From the NCBI GenBank assembly GCA_037142915.1, contig JBAWZR010000013.1, positions 1-18,169 on the forward strand: a stretch of 18,169 nt of DNA, in the 5' to 3' direction. A model generated the notes under the pieces. That model saw only the letters and a program-made list of their open reading frames with translations. It was not told the origin of the DNA and searched no databases. Shown here piece by piece: positions 6,988 to 14,541 of the stretch; positions within the stretch are counted from its first letter, which is position 1, and each line of letters begins with the position of its first letter. The position numbers and the translations under genes were made by a program. The DNA comes from JBAWZR01 sp037142915. Its GTDB lineage: Bacteria > Patescibacteriota > Minisyncoccia > Moranbacterales > UBA1568.

Positions 6988-8673
6988 CTACTTCCCCACT
7001 CGCTTGGTATAGATGAACCACTGCGCTATGGACGCCAACCGATCACTCGGTGTATTGATGTTTTCCAACGAGACACCTTGAATCTTTTGATTGATGATAT
7101 ACAAATAATGCGGACTATAGACGAAAACTGCCGGAGCAAGAGTCTTGAATCTTTGTTGGAAAATACGAAATTGTTCGGAGCGGACACCTTCATCCTGCGT
7201 CTCTCGGGCGGTCGCCAAAGCATCATCGATAGCGCTATCGCTCAGCATGGAAAAATTCGTCCCCGGATCGGACTTCTGACTCGAATGCCAGAAAGAATAC
7301 GGGTCAGGATTGAAACTCGATACCTCTCCGTAGAGCAACGCCTGATATTCACGCGGCCGAATAATCGTCTGCTGTAAATCAGTACCGCCGACGACACGAA
7401 CCGATACATCAACACCAAGATCATGCCACTGTTGCTTGAGAATATTGGCTGTATCGACGAGGTCGGACCAATCGGGCGTCACCAATTCGAACGCGAGTTT
7501 TTGATTTTTCTTGCTCCGTATACCATCATCACCAGATACCCAACCATTATCATCCAGCAGTTTTTTCGCGGCACCTAGATCATACGATATTTGACTGCCC
7601 TGATCAAAGCCTACCATACCCAGCATAAATGGTGAAGAAAGAACCTCGCCATGCCCCGCCAATACATCCTTCACGAGCGCATCACGATCCGTCGCCAGTG
7701 AGAGTGCCTGTCGCACCTCTGGATATCCCAGAGGAACGCTCTTGATCTCATTGAAAAACACGGAGAACAATCGGGGCTGACGGACTTCATACAATCGGGC
7801 GCTCTTCTGATCCTTCACTTTTTCCCAGGCGTCTCCACTTATACCTCCCAAACTGCTTATCTCACGACGGTTATACGCATCGATGAGAGTGTCTTCCGTC
7901 GGATAAAAACGGAATACTATTCGGGATAGAAACGGCTTCTTCCCGAAATAATCAGGAAATGCCTTCAGTTCATATGAGAGAATAGCACCATTGGAATCCT
8001 TCTTGTAGGGGTCAGTCGGCGAGGCAACCTGAAAAGATCCAGAACCGATCGGATTGAGATTCACTTCCGCCAAAGAAAAATTCTCCGGTGGAATCGACTC
8101 CCATATATGCTTTGGCAAAATTCCGGTCGTCAAGTTTTCTAAAAAGGCGAAGTACGGTTTTTTGAGAGAGAAAACCACCGTGTATCGGTCAGGCGATGAA
8201 ACACCGACACCCTGCCAATTGAACCGTAGTGGACTCTTGTAAGCCGGATCCTGAATTGTTTGGAACGTATACACCACATCATCGGCGGTCAATTCTTGTC
8301 CATCATGAAAATGGATTCCCTGATGCAGATGCATCGTATAGGTCATACCATCAGGGGACAGCGTATAATCATCGACCATTTCTTTCATCAGCTGTCCTTG
8401 CTCATCACGAGTAAAAAGACTGTCATACATCAGACGCGACATATCACCATCCGGTCCACTCGATTGGGAAAACAACGGATTGAGATACAAAGGCTGACCA
8501 AGCATACCCTCCGTATACGTGCCGCCTGTATCGGGTACCTCCTTGGTGAAGTGTCGGTAGAGTGACCAAAACCAAAACCCAGCTGCGATCACCGCCACCA
8601 CCATCGCACAAAGAGCGATCACTCGCTCACGAGGCTGCAAAACACGAAACAAAAGCGTCATACGTTCTCTCAA
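6988..8673 (-). CDS. Membrane-anchored family-5 (oligopeptide type) solute-binding protein
   Basis: Resembles DppA/OppA-type binding proteins, which capture peptides or other solutes outside the membrane. 561 residues. A single hydrophobic segment at about 18-38 follows a basic N-terminus; it lacks a lipobox and reads as an uncleaved signal anchor. The mature part has family-5 features: GGTYTEGMLGQPLYLNP (50-66), a YDSLF segment, then HLHQGIHFHDGQELTADDVV, where the family typically has LR-x-G-x-x-F-x-D-G-x-P-x-x-A-x-D-V. No permease or ATPase genes are nearby, so the transporter partner is unknown; lone copies of this family are, to my knowledge, common in Parcubacteria. The listed start is TTG at 8673; an ATG at 8661, with GAGAG 5 nt upstream, is an equally good start and four residues shorter. 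tRNA-Leu follows. Confidence 0.9.
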   Translation of the reverse strand: MRERMTLLFRVLQPRERVIALCAMVVAVIAAGFWFWSLYRHFTKEVPDTGGTYTEGMLGQPLYLNPLFSQSSGPDGDMSRLMYDSLFTRDEQGQLMKEMVDDYTLSPDGMTYTMHLHQGIHFHDGQELTADDVVYTFQTIQDPAYKSPLRFNWQGVGVSSPDRYTVVFSLKKPYFAFLENLTTGILPKHIWESIPPENFSLAEVNLNPIGSGSFQVASPTDPYKKDSNGAILSYELKAFPDYFGKKPFLSRIVFRFYPTEDTLIDAYNRREISSLGGISGDAWEKVKDQKSARLYEVRQPRLFSVFFNEIKSVPLGYPEVRQALSLATDRDALVKDVLAGHGEVLSSPFMLGMVGFDQGSQISYDLGAAKKLLDDNGWVSGDDGIRSKKNQKLAFELVTPDWSDLVDTANILKQQWHDLGVDVSVRVVGGTDLQQTIIRPREYQALLYGEVSSFNPDPYSFWHSSQKSDPGTNFSMLSDSAIDDALATARETQDEGVRSEQFRIFQQRFKTLAPAVFVYSPHYLYIINQKIQGVSLENINTPSDRLASIAQWFIYTKRVGK

Positions 8674-8771
8674 AGGTATCCGTTTCCGATATTGATCTGA
8701 AAAACTTTCTGGAATAAGCCTTTTTTAAAAAAGTTACAAGGAGTTTCATTCTCTCTTATGAGTAGGATTTT

Positions 8772-8874
8772 CGCGCTTGAGTGCAGTTCGAGGCACGAGT
8801 GAGGAACGGAGTAAATCGTACAGATGTACGATGTCGAGTACCGGAGCTCGTAACGAAGAAATGCGCCAAGCGCG
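8772..8874. repeat. Nested imperfect palindrome, 103 bp, between secG and the binding-protein gene
   Basis: Outer arms CGCGCTTG (8772-8779) and CAAGCGCG (8867-8874); next TTCG/CGAA (8787-8790, 8854-8857) and ACGAG/CTCGT (8795-8799, 8847-8851); centre ATCGTACA-GA-TGTACGAT (8815-8832). All pairs share a centre within about 1 bp of 8823. It begins 10 nt after the secG stop codon on the minus strand, and no T-run follows, so it is not a simple terminator. The whole gap 8674-8883 otherwise holds only a 14-bp T6A6-type palindrome at 8720-8733. Confidence 0.7.
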
Positions 8875-8883
8875 GAAGTCTTA

Positions 8884-9111
8884 CTATGAGGGTTGGAACA
8901 AAAGAGTATTCACTACCGCCAACACGATAAAAATCGCTGCAAGGCCAATCGTGGCGTAGTGCAGGGTTTTTTCAAAACCCCGTTTCGCATAATAACTCCC
9001 AAAATCGTTTCCGAGAGCCACACCTGTACCAGTTCCTCGGTTTTGAAACAAAATCGCGAACATAAGGAGTAGAGCGGCAACAACCTGAATAATGAGAAGT
9101 GTCGAGCGCAT
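8884..9111 (-). CDS. secG: Preprotein translocase subunit SecG
   Basis: Small accessory subunit of the SecYEG channel in the cytoplasmic membrane. 75 residues, normal for SecG. Two membrane segments (about 3-22 and 50-72) flank the conserved polar loop: LFQNRGTGTGVALG (21-34) and YYAKRGFEKTLHYAT (40-54), the latter matching the family's GRRGAEKFL-type segment. The ATG at 9111 has no ribosome site, but a near-consensus promoter lies only about 40-65 bp upstream, giving a leader of roughly 30 nt. The next gene downstream encodes an exported binding protein, separated by a large palindrome. Confidence 0.92.
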   Translation of the reverse strand: MRSTLLIIQVVAALLLMFAILFQNRGTGTGVALGNDFGSYYAKRGFEKTLHYATIGLAAIFIVLAVVNTLLFQPS

Positions 9112-9147
9112 ACAAATGAAACTTTATATTTTTTATAACACTCCCCC

Positions 9148-9176
9148 ATTCTATCAAAAGAGGAAACTTATGTCAA
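9148..9176 (-). promoter_or_regulatory. secG: Sigma-70-type promoter of secG
   Basis: Minus strand: -35 TTGACA (9171-9176, perfect), 17-bp spacer, -10 TAGAAT (9148-9153, 5 of 6). It follows directly after the manC terminator. Confidence 0.75.
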
Positions 9177-9188
9177 GAATGGCTGACT

Positions 9189-9219
9189 AAAAAGCAACTC
9201 CGGCTCTGGAAATTGTTGC
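9189..9219 (-). terminator. Probable Rho-independent terminator of manC
   Basis: Minus-strand stem GCAAC (9215-9219) / GTTGC (9194-9198), with an inner TCC/GGA pairing in the loop, followed by TTTTT (9189-9193). It starts about 44 nt after the manC stop codon. Confidence 0.55.
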
Positions 9220-9262
9220 CGCCCTAAAACCAACCCCTTTTGGCTTCATTATAGAGGATTCG

Positions 9263-10636
9263 CTAACGGTTGTAAATATCATCATACCGGATGATATCGT
9301 CTTCCTCGAGATAACTCCCGGTCTGAACCTCGATCAATTCGAGATCCATTTTCCCCGGATTTTCCAGGCGATGGCGGGTATTAGGCGGGATGAAAGTACT
9401 CTCATTCTCATTCAGACAAATCTCGCGATCACCATTGACCGCCTTGGCCATACCGCGTACTACGACCCAGTGTTCCGTCCGATGAAAATGCGATTGCAGG
9501 CTCAATTTCGCATTCGGATAGACGGTGATTTTTTTCACTTTGTAGGTCGGCGTGTCTATCAATATCTCATACTTACCCCACGGTCGATAGACAAGGATAT
9601 TGTGTTCCACTTCTTTCATCTGACGCTCCTTGAGAATATCCACGACCTTTTTCACATCCTCCCCGTGACCCCGCTTGTACACGAGTAGGCTGTCGTTGCT
9701 GTCAACGATGACCATATCCTCCATCCCGATCGTCGCCACCAAACGATTCGTATCGCTGTGTACGAACACATTCTTCGAGTCGACACCGATCTGGCGGGGA
9801 TTCTCTTCTTCTTTCAGTGTGTCGGCGAGGCTGTCGAACGAACCGATATCATTCCACCCGAAATCTCCTTCGAACACTACTACCTTATCCGACTTTTCTG
9901 ATAGAGCATAGTCAATGGAAATGGACGGAAATTTGGCGAAGTCTTTCAGGAAATCATCGTACTTCTTTTCGAAAATCGTGGCGATTTCCGGGGAATGAAG
10001 TTTGATTTCACTTACGAAAGTCTCAAGTTGAAATAAATACATCCCTGCATTCCAAACATATTCGCCTGATGCGAGATATTTCTTGGCGGTTTCCTCGTCA
10101 GGTTTTTCGCGAAACGCTTTGGAGGCATACCAACCTTCACCTAGCTTCTTCCCTTTTTGGATATAGCCATAGCCGGTTTGCGCGGACTGAGGCACGATGC
10201 CGATAGTACCAATAAAACCGTTGATATTCCGTTCCGCCTCAGCGACGATCGCTAGATAGGTTTCCTTGTCGGCGATATAGTGATCGGATGGGAGGATCAA
10301 CATCGTCTCCTTGAGTGACACCTTTTTCTTGTCGAGCAGGTACTTGGCCGCCAAAGCGATGGCCGGCGCGGTGTTCAAACTCTTTGGTTCAACAAGGATT
10401 TGCTCTTGAGAGAAATCTGCTTCCAGTTCTTGGATCTGATTGAGGACATTGAAAAAGTTCTCCTGATTGCTCACGAAGAGAATCCTCTCCTTGGGCAAGA
10501 GGTCGCGCATCCGCAGGTAGGTTTCCTGCAGGAGCGAGTAATTCGAATAAAGCGAGAGGAACTGTTTGGGGAAATTCTTGCGGCTGAGCGGCCACAACCG
10601 AGTCCCCGACCCCCCGCACAAAATAACGCTATACAT
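9263..10636 (-). CDS. manC: Bifunctional mannose-1-phosphate guanylyltransferase / mannose-6-phosphate isomerase
   Basis: Makes GDP-mannose for surface polysaccharide or glycoconjugates: isomerises fructose-6-P to mannose-6-P and transfers GMP to mannose-1-P (phosphomannomutase, between them, is not in this window). 457 residues, about the usual 460-480. The N-terminal nucleotidyltransferase has CGGSGTRLWPLSRKNFPKQF (7-26), LPSDHY (115-120), TGYGYI (154-159), FREKPD (175-180) and WNAGMYLF (195-202). The C-terminal cupin isomerase domain starts near RPWGKYEIL (351-359) and has the zinc-binding pattern QSHFHRTEHWVVVRG (381-395) and FIPPNTRH (415-422). Both active sites look complete. The gene stands alone between its terminator and the RhuM gene; no strong promoter was recognised upstream, only an AT-rich stretch close to the ATG. 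Confidence 0.96.
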   Translation of the reverse strand: MYSVILCGGSGTRLWPLSRKNFPKQFLSLYSNYSLLQETYLRMRDLLPKERILFVSNQENFFNVLNQIQELEADFSQEQILVEPKSLNTAPAIALAAKYLLDKKKVSLKETMLILPSDHYIADKETYLAIVAEAERNINGFIGTIGIVPQSAQTGYGYIQKGKKLGEGWYASKAFREKPDEETAKKYLASGEYVWNAGMYLFQLETFVSEIKLHSPEIATIFEKKYDDFLKDFAKFPSISIDYALSEKSDKVVVFEGDFGWNDIGSFDSLADTLKEEENPRQIGVDSKNVFVHSDTNRLVATIGMEDMVIVDSNDSLLVYKRGHGEDVKKVVDILKERQMKEVEHNILVYRPWGKYEILIDTPTYKVKKITVYPNAKLSLQSHFHRTEHWVVVRGMAKAVNGDREICLNENESTFIPPNTRHRLENPGKMDLELIEVQTGSYLEEDDIIRYDDIYNR

Positions 10637-10771
10637 ACTGTTTATAATTTATTATTTAGTGTCATCCCGGGCTCCTGCGCCCGTACTAGTTGGACAGGTG
10701 GCCCGAGATATAGGCTGCACTGAGAGTGCTTTTATCCTACACCCGAGACTGGATTTTGGGAAGAACAATAG
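10637..10771. other. Intergenic gap with short hairpins
   Basis: 135 bp between the RhuM gene and manC. It holds a GC-rich stem CGGGC/GCCCG with a 6-nt loop (around 10668-10683) and GCACT-GAG-AGTGC followed by TTTT on the plus strand (around 10719-10735). The latter is oriented against the flanking genes. No assignable promoter or gene. Confidence 0.35.
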
Positions 10772-11713
10772 TCATCGTAATTTCTTACGGTTATAGACCT
10801 CCAATTGTTCCCGCACAGTCTTCTCCATCTCCCGATGCGATACCTTGCCGGCATGATCCAAAATTTTCTTGTCGTTCAAAATCAGAAAACTATCCAGTTT
10901 CAAAACCCAATCCTTCATATGCATAACCCGCTGTTCGACACTTTGCAGTTCGGCAAACGACAAAAACTGCTCCACCAAAAGATTGAGTCGTTTCAATTCC
11001 AATTCCTCCAAATAATTTTTGGCAATGTGTGCCTGGTCTCTTGTGATTATTTCTCCTTTCCAGTTCGTCAGTCCCAAATTCTTTTTCTTACTATCAACTC
11101 GCTTCGTGATGATTTCAGCCGCCGTCAGTCCGGTAATGGCGAAGTGAAACTTATTCTGCACCGTCGCGAAGAATTTCTTGGCATAGTCGGTACGGGAATC
11201 ATAGTCGGCACTGGTTGCGAAAACATCCGTCACTTTCAGGTAAAAGTTCCGCTCCGAAGTTCGGATTTTTCTGATCCGTTCTTCCCACTCTTGAAAGTAG
11301 CTCTTCGCAACGGCGCCATTCTCCAACCGCTCATCATCCATCACAAATCCCTTCACGATATACTCCTTCAATTTCTGCGTCGCCCAAATGCGAAATTGCG
11401 TCCCACGAAGTGAGTTTATTCTGTACCCGACGGAGATGATAGAATCGAGATTATACATTCTCACATTTCTTTTTACCTCTCTATTGCCCTCTTTTTGAAC
11501 TACTAAGGATTCCTTAGCAGTTGCTTTTTCGCTTAATTCTCCGCTTTCGAAAACACTCTTAAGATGGATAATAATGTTCTCCGTCGTACAATCAAAAAGC
11601 TCCGCCATCTGCTTTTGCGATAACCACACGGTATCCTGCTCAACATTCACTTCGATCTTCGTCTTTCCATCCTCGGTGTTATAGATGATGATCTGATTGT
11701 TTTTCTCCGACAT
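10772..11713 (-). CDS. RhuM family protein
   Basis: Matches the RhuM family (named after a Salmonella pathogenicity-island gene; biochemical role not established). 313 residues, near full length for the family. The N-terminal part (20-62) reads as a winged-helix-like region with VWLSQKQMAELFDCTTENI (29-47). The family hallmark follows: YNLDSIISVGYRINSLRGTQFRIWATQKLKEYIVKGF (87-123). The helical second half has a DY-x-x-RTDYAKKFFA-x-VQNKFHFA segment and ends in a charged tail. Such genes are often near restriction or toxin-type loci in other genomes, and an R-M cassette lies about 3 kb away here. The ATG has only a weak A-rich ribosome region. It is divergent from the malic enzyme gene. Confidence 0.85.
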   Translation of the reverse strand: MSEKNNQIIIYNTEDGKTKIEVNVEQDTVWLSQKQMAELFDCTTENIIIHLKSVFESGELSEKATAKESLVVQKEGNREVKRNVRMYNLDSIISVGYRINSLRGTQFRIWATQKLKEYIVKGFVMDDERLENGAVAKSYFQEWEERIRKIRTSERNFYLKVTDVFATSADYDSRTDYAKKFFATVQNKFHFAITGLTAAEIITKRVDSKKKNLGLTNWKGEIITRDQAHIAKNYLEELELKRLNLLVEQFLSFAELQSVEQRVMHMKDWVLKLDSFLILNDKKILDHAGKVSHREMEKTVREQLEVYNRKKLR

Positions 11714-11809
11714 AATGTTTCTTTCTTATTTCTACAACAAATTTTAAAACGAAACAGCATACCTTCATTTTACCTCAAATAAGACGGTAAAAGAAATTAT
11801 TTGCTTTGA

Positions 11810-11838
11810 TTGACACTCTTTCGTAAACAACCTATACT
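11810..11838 (+). promoter_or_regulatory. Sigma-70-type promoter of the malic enzyme gene
   Basis: Plus strand: -35 TTGACA (11810-11815, perfect), 17-bp spacer, -10 TATACT (11833-11838, 5 of 6). Leader of about 45 nt to the ATG at 11892. Confidence 0.75.
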
Positions 11839-11891
11839 AGGCTCACCAAAACCCGTAAACAAAAACTCTTTTTTTTGTAACTTTTATACCT

Positions 11892-13061
11892 ATGACATCA
11901 CAAACTATCGGCCAGCAATCAATTGCTCTGCACAAAAAATTTCGTGGGAAAATCGAGATCGTTTCCAAGATGAAAATAAAAAATCGAAACGACCTTGCGC
12001 TCGCCTACACACCTGGGGTCGGTGCCGTCTCAACACGCATCGCCGAACACCCTGAAGAAGCTCGAATTATGACCGCTCGCGGCAACAGCGTCGCCGTCAT
12101 ATCCGACGGTTCGGCCGTGCTCGGGCTCGGCAATATCGGTGCCCTCGCGGCACTCCCCGTGATGGAGGGTAAGTCAGCCCTCTTCAAAACCTTCGCCGAT
12201 ATCGACGCCTTCCCTATCGTCCTCAATACACAGAATCCCGACGAGATCGTGGCGATCGTCAAAGCTCTCGAGCCATCATTCGGCGCAATCAACCTCGAAG
12301 ACATCGCCGCCCCTCAGTGCTTCGAGATCGAACGGCACCTCAAGGGCATAATGGACATCCCCGTGATGCACGACGACCAGCACGGCACCGCGATGGTCGT
12401 GCTCGCCGGACTCATCAATGCGCTCAAGGTACGAGGTGGCACCAAAGAAACCGTCCACATCGTCATCAACGGTGCGGGTGCGGCCGGACTCGCCATCACC
12501 GATCTCCTCCTCCAGTACGGCTTCCGCAATATCGTGCTCTCCGACAGTCAAGGTGCTATCTATCAGGGCCGAGTTGACCTCAACGAAGAAAAAGAACGCC
12601 TCGCCGAACTCACCAATACCGTCTGCCATATCGACCAGACCGACCCGCGATGTAAAATCGGTGACCTTGAAACCAGTCTTATTGGCGCTGACATTTTTAT
12701 CGGCGTGAGTAAGAGCGGTGTCCTCAAATCATCGATGGTACAACTGATGAACGAACGACCAATCATCTTTGCGCTCGCCAACCCAGTACCTGAAATATTG
12801 CCAGATGAAGCCACAAAAGCCGGTGCATTCATTACCGCTACCGGTCGTTCTGATTTTGATAACCAATTGAATAACGCACTCGGTTTCCCCGGTATCTTCC
12901 GCGGCGCGCTCGACCATCAAGTAGCGCAGATCACCGACGAGATGTTGGTTGCCGCCGCAGTCAAACTCGCCGCACTGGTGAAAAAACCAACCGTGAAAAA
13001 AATCATCCCGAGCATCTTCGACCCAGGCGTCGTCAAAGCCGTCTCCTCGGCGATACGGTAA
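11892..13061 (+). CDS. NAD(P)-dependent malic enzyme (malate dehydrogenase, decarboxylating)
   Basis: Converts malate to pyruvate and CO2 with reduction of NAD(P). 389 residues, the short bacterial form without an added phosphotransacetylase domain. Conserved parts: AYTPGVGAVS (38-47, with the catalytic tyrosine Y39), LGNIGALAALPVMEGKS (79-95, with catalytic lysine K94), GAINLEDIAAPQCFEIE (131-147; E136 and D137 bind the metal), IPVMHDDQHGTA (156-167; D161/D162), the Rossmann glycine motif NGAGAAGLA (193-201), and ATGRSDFDNQLNNALGFPG (316-334). An acidic D218 follows the second Rossmann strand, which leans toward NAD over NADP; that is inference. It is the only plus-strand gene here, has its own promoter, and converges on the GGDEF gene with 11 bp between the stop codons and no bidirectional terminator. 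No clear ribosome site. Confidence 0.96.
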   Translation: MTSQTIGQQSIALHKKFRGKIEIVSKMKIKNRNDLALAYTPGVGAVSTRIAEHPEEARIMTARGNSVAVISDGSAVLGLGNIGALAALPVMEGKSALFKTFADIDAFPIVLNTQNPDEIVAIVKALEPSFGAINLEDIAAPQCFEIERHLKGIMDIPVMHDDQHGTAMVVLAGLINALKVRGGTKETVHIVINGAGAAGLAITDLLLQYGFRNIVLSDSQGAIYQGRVDLNEEKERLAELTNTVCHIDQTDPRCKIGDLETSLIGADIFIGVSKSGVLKSSMVQLMNERPIIFALANPVPEILPDEATKAGAFITATGRSDFDNQLNNALGFPGIFRGALDHQVAQITDEMLVAAAVKLAALVKKPTVKKIIPSIFDPGVVKAVSSAIR

Positions 13062-13072
13062 AATATTTTTGA

Positions 13073-14194
13073 TTAGTCTTCTCTTTTCTCTGTCTGGTTC
13101 CTTGCACGAAAACCAGGAATAACAAATTCCGCGATAACATCTCCCATCAAGACTTTTATCTTTTCATCCTGAATATTCTTTCGTTTTTGTATTCTCTTCT
13201 CAATAATAAATTCTTGGGTAAAGCCTCTATTATTCTCAGGAAGATCATCCAACTCTTTATCGGTTATATCTTGAGCACCTTTTCGAAGTTTATCGATAAT
13301 ATTCAAATAGACCTCCGGATAATTTTTCCGGTAATATTGTAGGGCTGGTATTCTCCTCTCGGCTTTGTGTAGTGTGGAGCGCTCATCGGCAACACCAATC
13401 CACATATCGATAAAACAACGAAACCGCCGATCGGCTGGAATATCTATAGAATCCTCAGGATTAGCCGCTGACATTTCGTTCACCGAACGAATACGCTCGA
13501 GAAATATCTGAAAAGCACTCAAAGCTTCAAGTGTCGTCGCTGTTCCAATATCGACATGTAGACTATCCCGGAGACCGAATGCATTAAGCTCCGTGAGTTT
13601 CCTTCCTCCTACTCTTGACTCAAAAATCCCGATAGCCTTTTGCATCTCTTCCGGATCTGAAAAGCGAAGGATGCCTGCTGTCTCATCGCCTCCGTGGCGG
13701 AAAATTTCAAATCTTTCCGGAAACTCGTCCATCGTTTCATTGACGGCTTGCCCGACATTTTTTAACAATTCATCCCCATACGTATGACCTATACTATTAG
13801 CGAGACTCAAATAAGCCATATCTCCGATAAAAACAGTCAACGGTGTATGTGCTAATTTTTGTGGATCCTGTTTCAGGATCATTTGGGTGAATTCGTCAAA
13901 GGACATATTCTCCCACTGCTGGGCATCCTGTTGCAGAGTTTCAATAAACGCCTGTTCCGTGAATTTCGTCAAATCTTTATAAAAAAATGGCCGCGTTCTC
14001 ACTCCCATGACCATGTCATAGGATAATTCGTGTATCTCTTTCTTTTGGGATTCTATCGTCTGCTCCTGGGCAGCGAGAAGTTTTTTCTGCTCTGCGCTTT
14101 CCCTTTGTGCATCTTGCAATTGTTGTTGGATCTGCTCATATGTCGGCTTTTCCTGCTGAGAATCAGCCGCTTCGCTAAAAGATTTTTCCGACAT
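13073..14194 (-). CDS. Divergent GGDEF-domain protein
   Basis: Looks like a diguanylate-cyclase-type domain with unusual motifs. 373 residues, no membrane segment. Residues 18-58 form a glutamine-rich coiled coil. The domain start resembles the D-x-LTGL-x-NRR-x-F element but reads SYDMVMGVRTRPFF (58-71). FIGDMAYLSLANSIGHTYGDELL (122-144) fits the D-x-DHFK-x-x-ND-x-x-GH-x-x-GD-x-LL segment, with D125 as the metal ligand. The signature is FRHGGDETAGIL (165-176): GGDET instead of GGDEF, keeping both glycines and the acidic pair. No R-x-x-D inhibitory site is seen ahead of it. After about residue 230 comes an unassigned, charged C-terminal part. Enzyme, or degenerate GTP sensor, cannot be told from sequence. 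A 77-residue ORF lies 27 bp upstream and may be co-transcribed. Start ATG at 14194 lacks a ribosome site. Confidence 0.85.
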   Translation of the reverse strand: MSEKSFSEAADSQQEKPTYEQIQQQLQDAQRESAEQKKLLAAQEQTIESQKKEIHELSYDMVMGVRTRPFFYKDLTKFTEQAFIETLQQDAQQWENMSFDEFTQMILKQDPQKLAHTPLTVFIGDMAYLSLANSIGHTYGDELLKNVGQAVNETMDEFPERFEIFRHGGDETAGILRFSDPEEMQKAIGIFESRVGGRKLTELNAFGLRDSLHVDIGTATTLEALSAFQIFLERIRSVNEMSAANPEDSIDIPADRRFRCFIDMWIGVADERSTLHKAERRIPALQYYRKNYPEVYLNIIDKLRKGAQDITDKELDDLPENNRGFTQEFIIEKRIQKRKNIQDEKIKVLMGDVIAEFVIPGFRARNQTEKRED

Positions 14195-14221
14195 AGTGTT
14201 TTGAACAAAAAAAACTCCCGT

Positions 14222-14455
14222 CTATGGATTGGATTTCTTCACCTCTTCCAGCACTGGAACGGGAACAGTCAAAAGCCACTCCATGATAGCATCACTCGAT
14301 GTGAACTGGTCAAAAAATTTCCCTATATCGTCTTCATTTGGATTTCCTGCTCCGGTAATCTTTCTTCGATAGGAAAAAATCGCGACCATAAGCTCAAGTG
14401 TTTTCCTGTTGAGATCCGGAAATCGTGGTTGTGAATAAATGGGAAATTGCTCCAT
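14222..14455 (-). CDS. Small hypothetical protein, 77 aa
   Basis: Not recognised. 77 residues, soluble, with a likely helix at 18-32 (KTLELMVAIFSYRRK) and an acidic stretch at 41-50, ending in a lysine-rich tail. It lies 27 bp upstream of the GGDEF gene on the same strand. GGAGGAG (complement of 14475-14481) is a strong ribosome-site-like sequence but about 19 nt from the ATG, and an in-frame TGA intervenes before any better start, so the true start is uncertain. A moderate promoter-like pair, TTGCGA (14509-14514) and GATACT (14486-14491) with 17 bp between, lies upstream. It was probably the first gene after ABC-F before the R-M insertion. Confidence 0.55.
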   Translation of the reverse strand: MEQFPIYSQPRFPDLNRKTLELMVAIFSYRRKITGAGNPNEDDIGKFFDQFTSSDAIMEWLLTVPVPVLEEVKKSNP

Positions 14456-14485
14456 AAAAATATTTCAGTAAGAACTCCTCCTTTC

Positions 14486-14514
14486 AGTATCCTCCCGTTA
14501 AACTATTCTCGCAA
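14486..14514 (-). promoter_or_regulatory. Possible promoter of the 77-residue / GGDEF unit
   Basis: Minus strand: -35 TTGCGA (4 of 6), 17-bp spacer, -10 GATACT (4 of 6). The predicted start of transcription falls at the GGAGGAG sequence, which weakens the case. Confidence 0.3.
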
Positions 14515-14541
14515 GTTCCACTAATAACTATTTGCGCATCC

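Noticed and set aside
6743..7012. Plus-strand open frame of 89 codons between rnj and the binding-protein gene
   Set aside because: It runs through the palindrome and antisense across tRNA-Leu; no ribosome site and no recognisable protein.
8772..8874. Integron attC site
   Set aside because: Nested symmetry is suggestive, but the RYYYAAC / GTTRRRY end motifs are not found and there is no integrase or cassette array.
10719..10735. Plus-strand hairpin GCACT-GAG-AGTGC followed by TTTT as a terminator
   Set aside because: Stem of only 5 bp and no plus-strand gene ends here.
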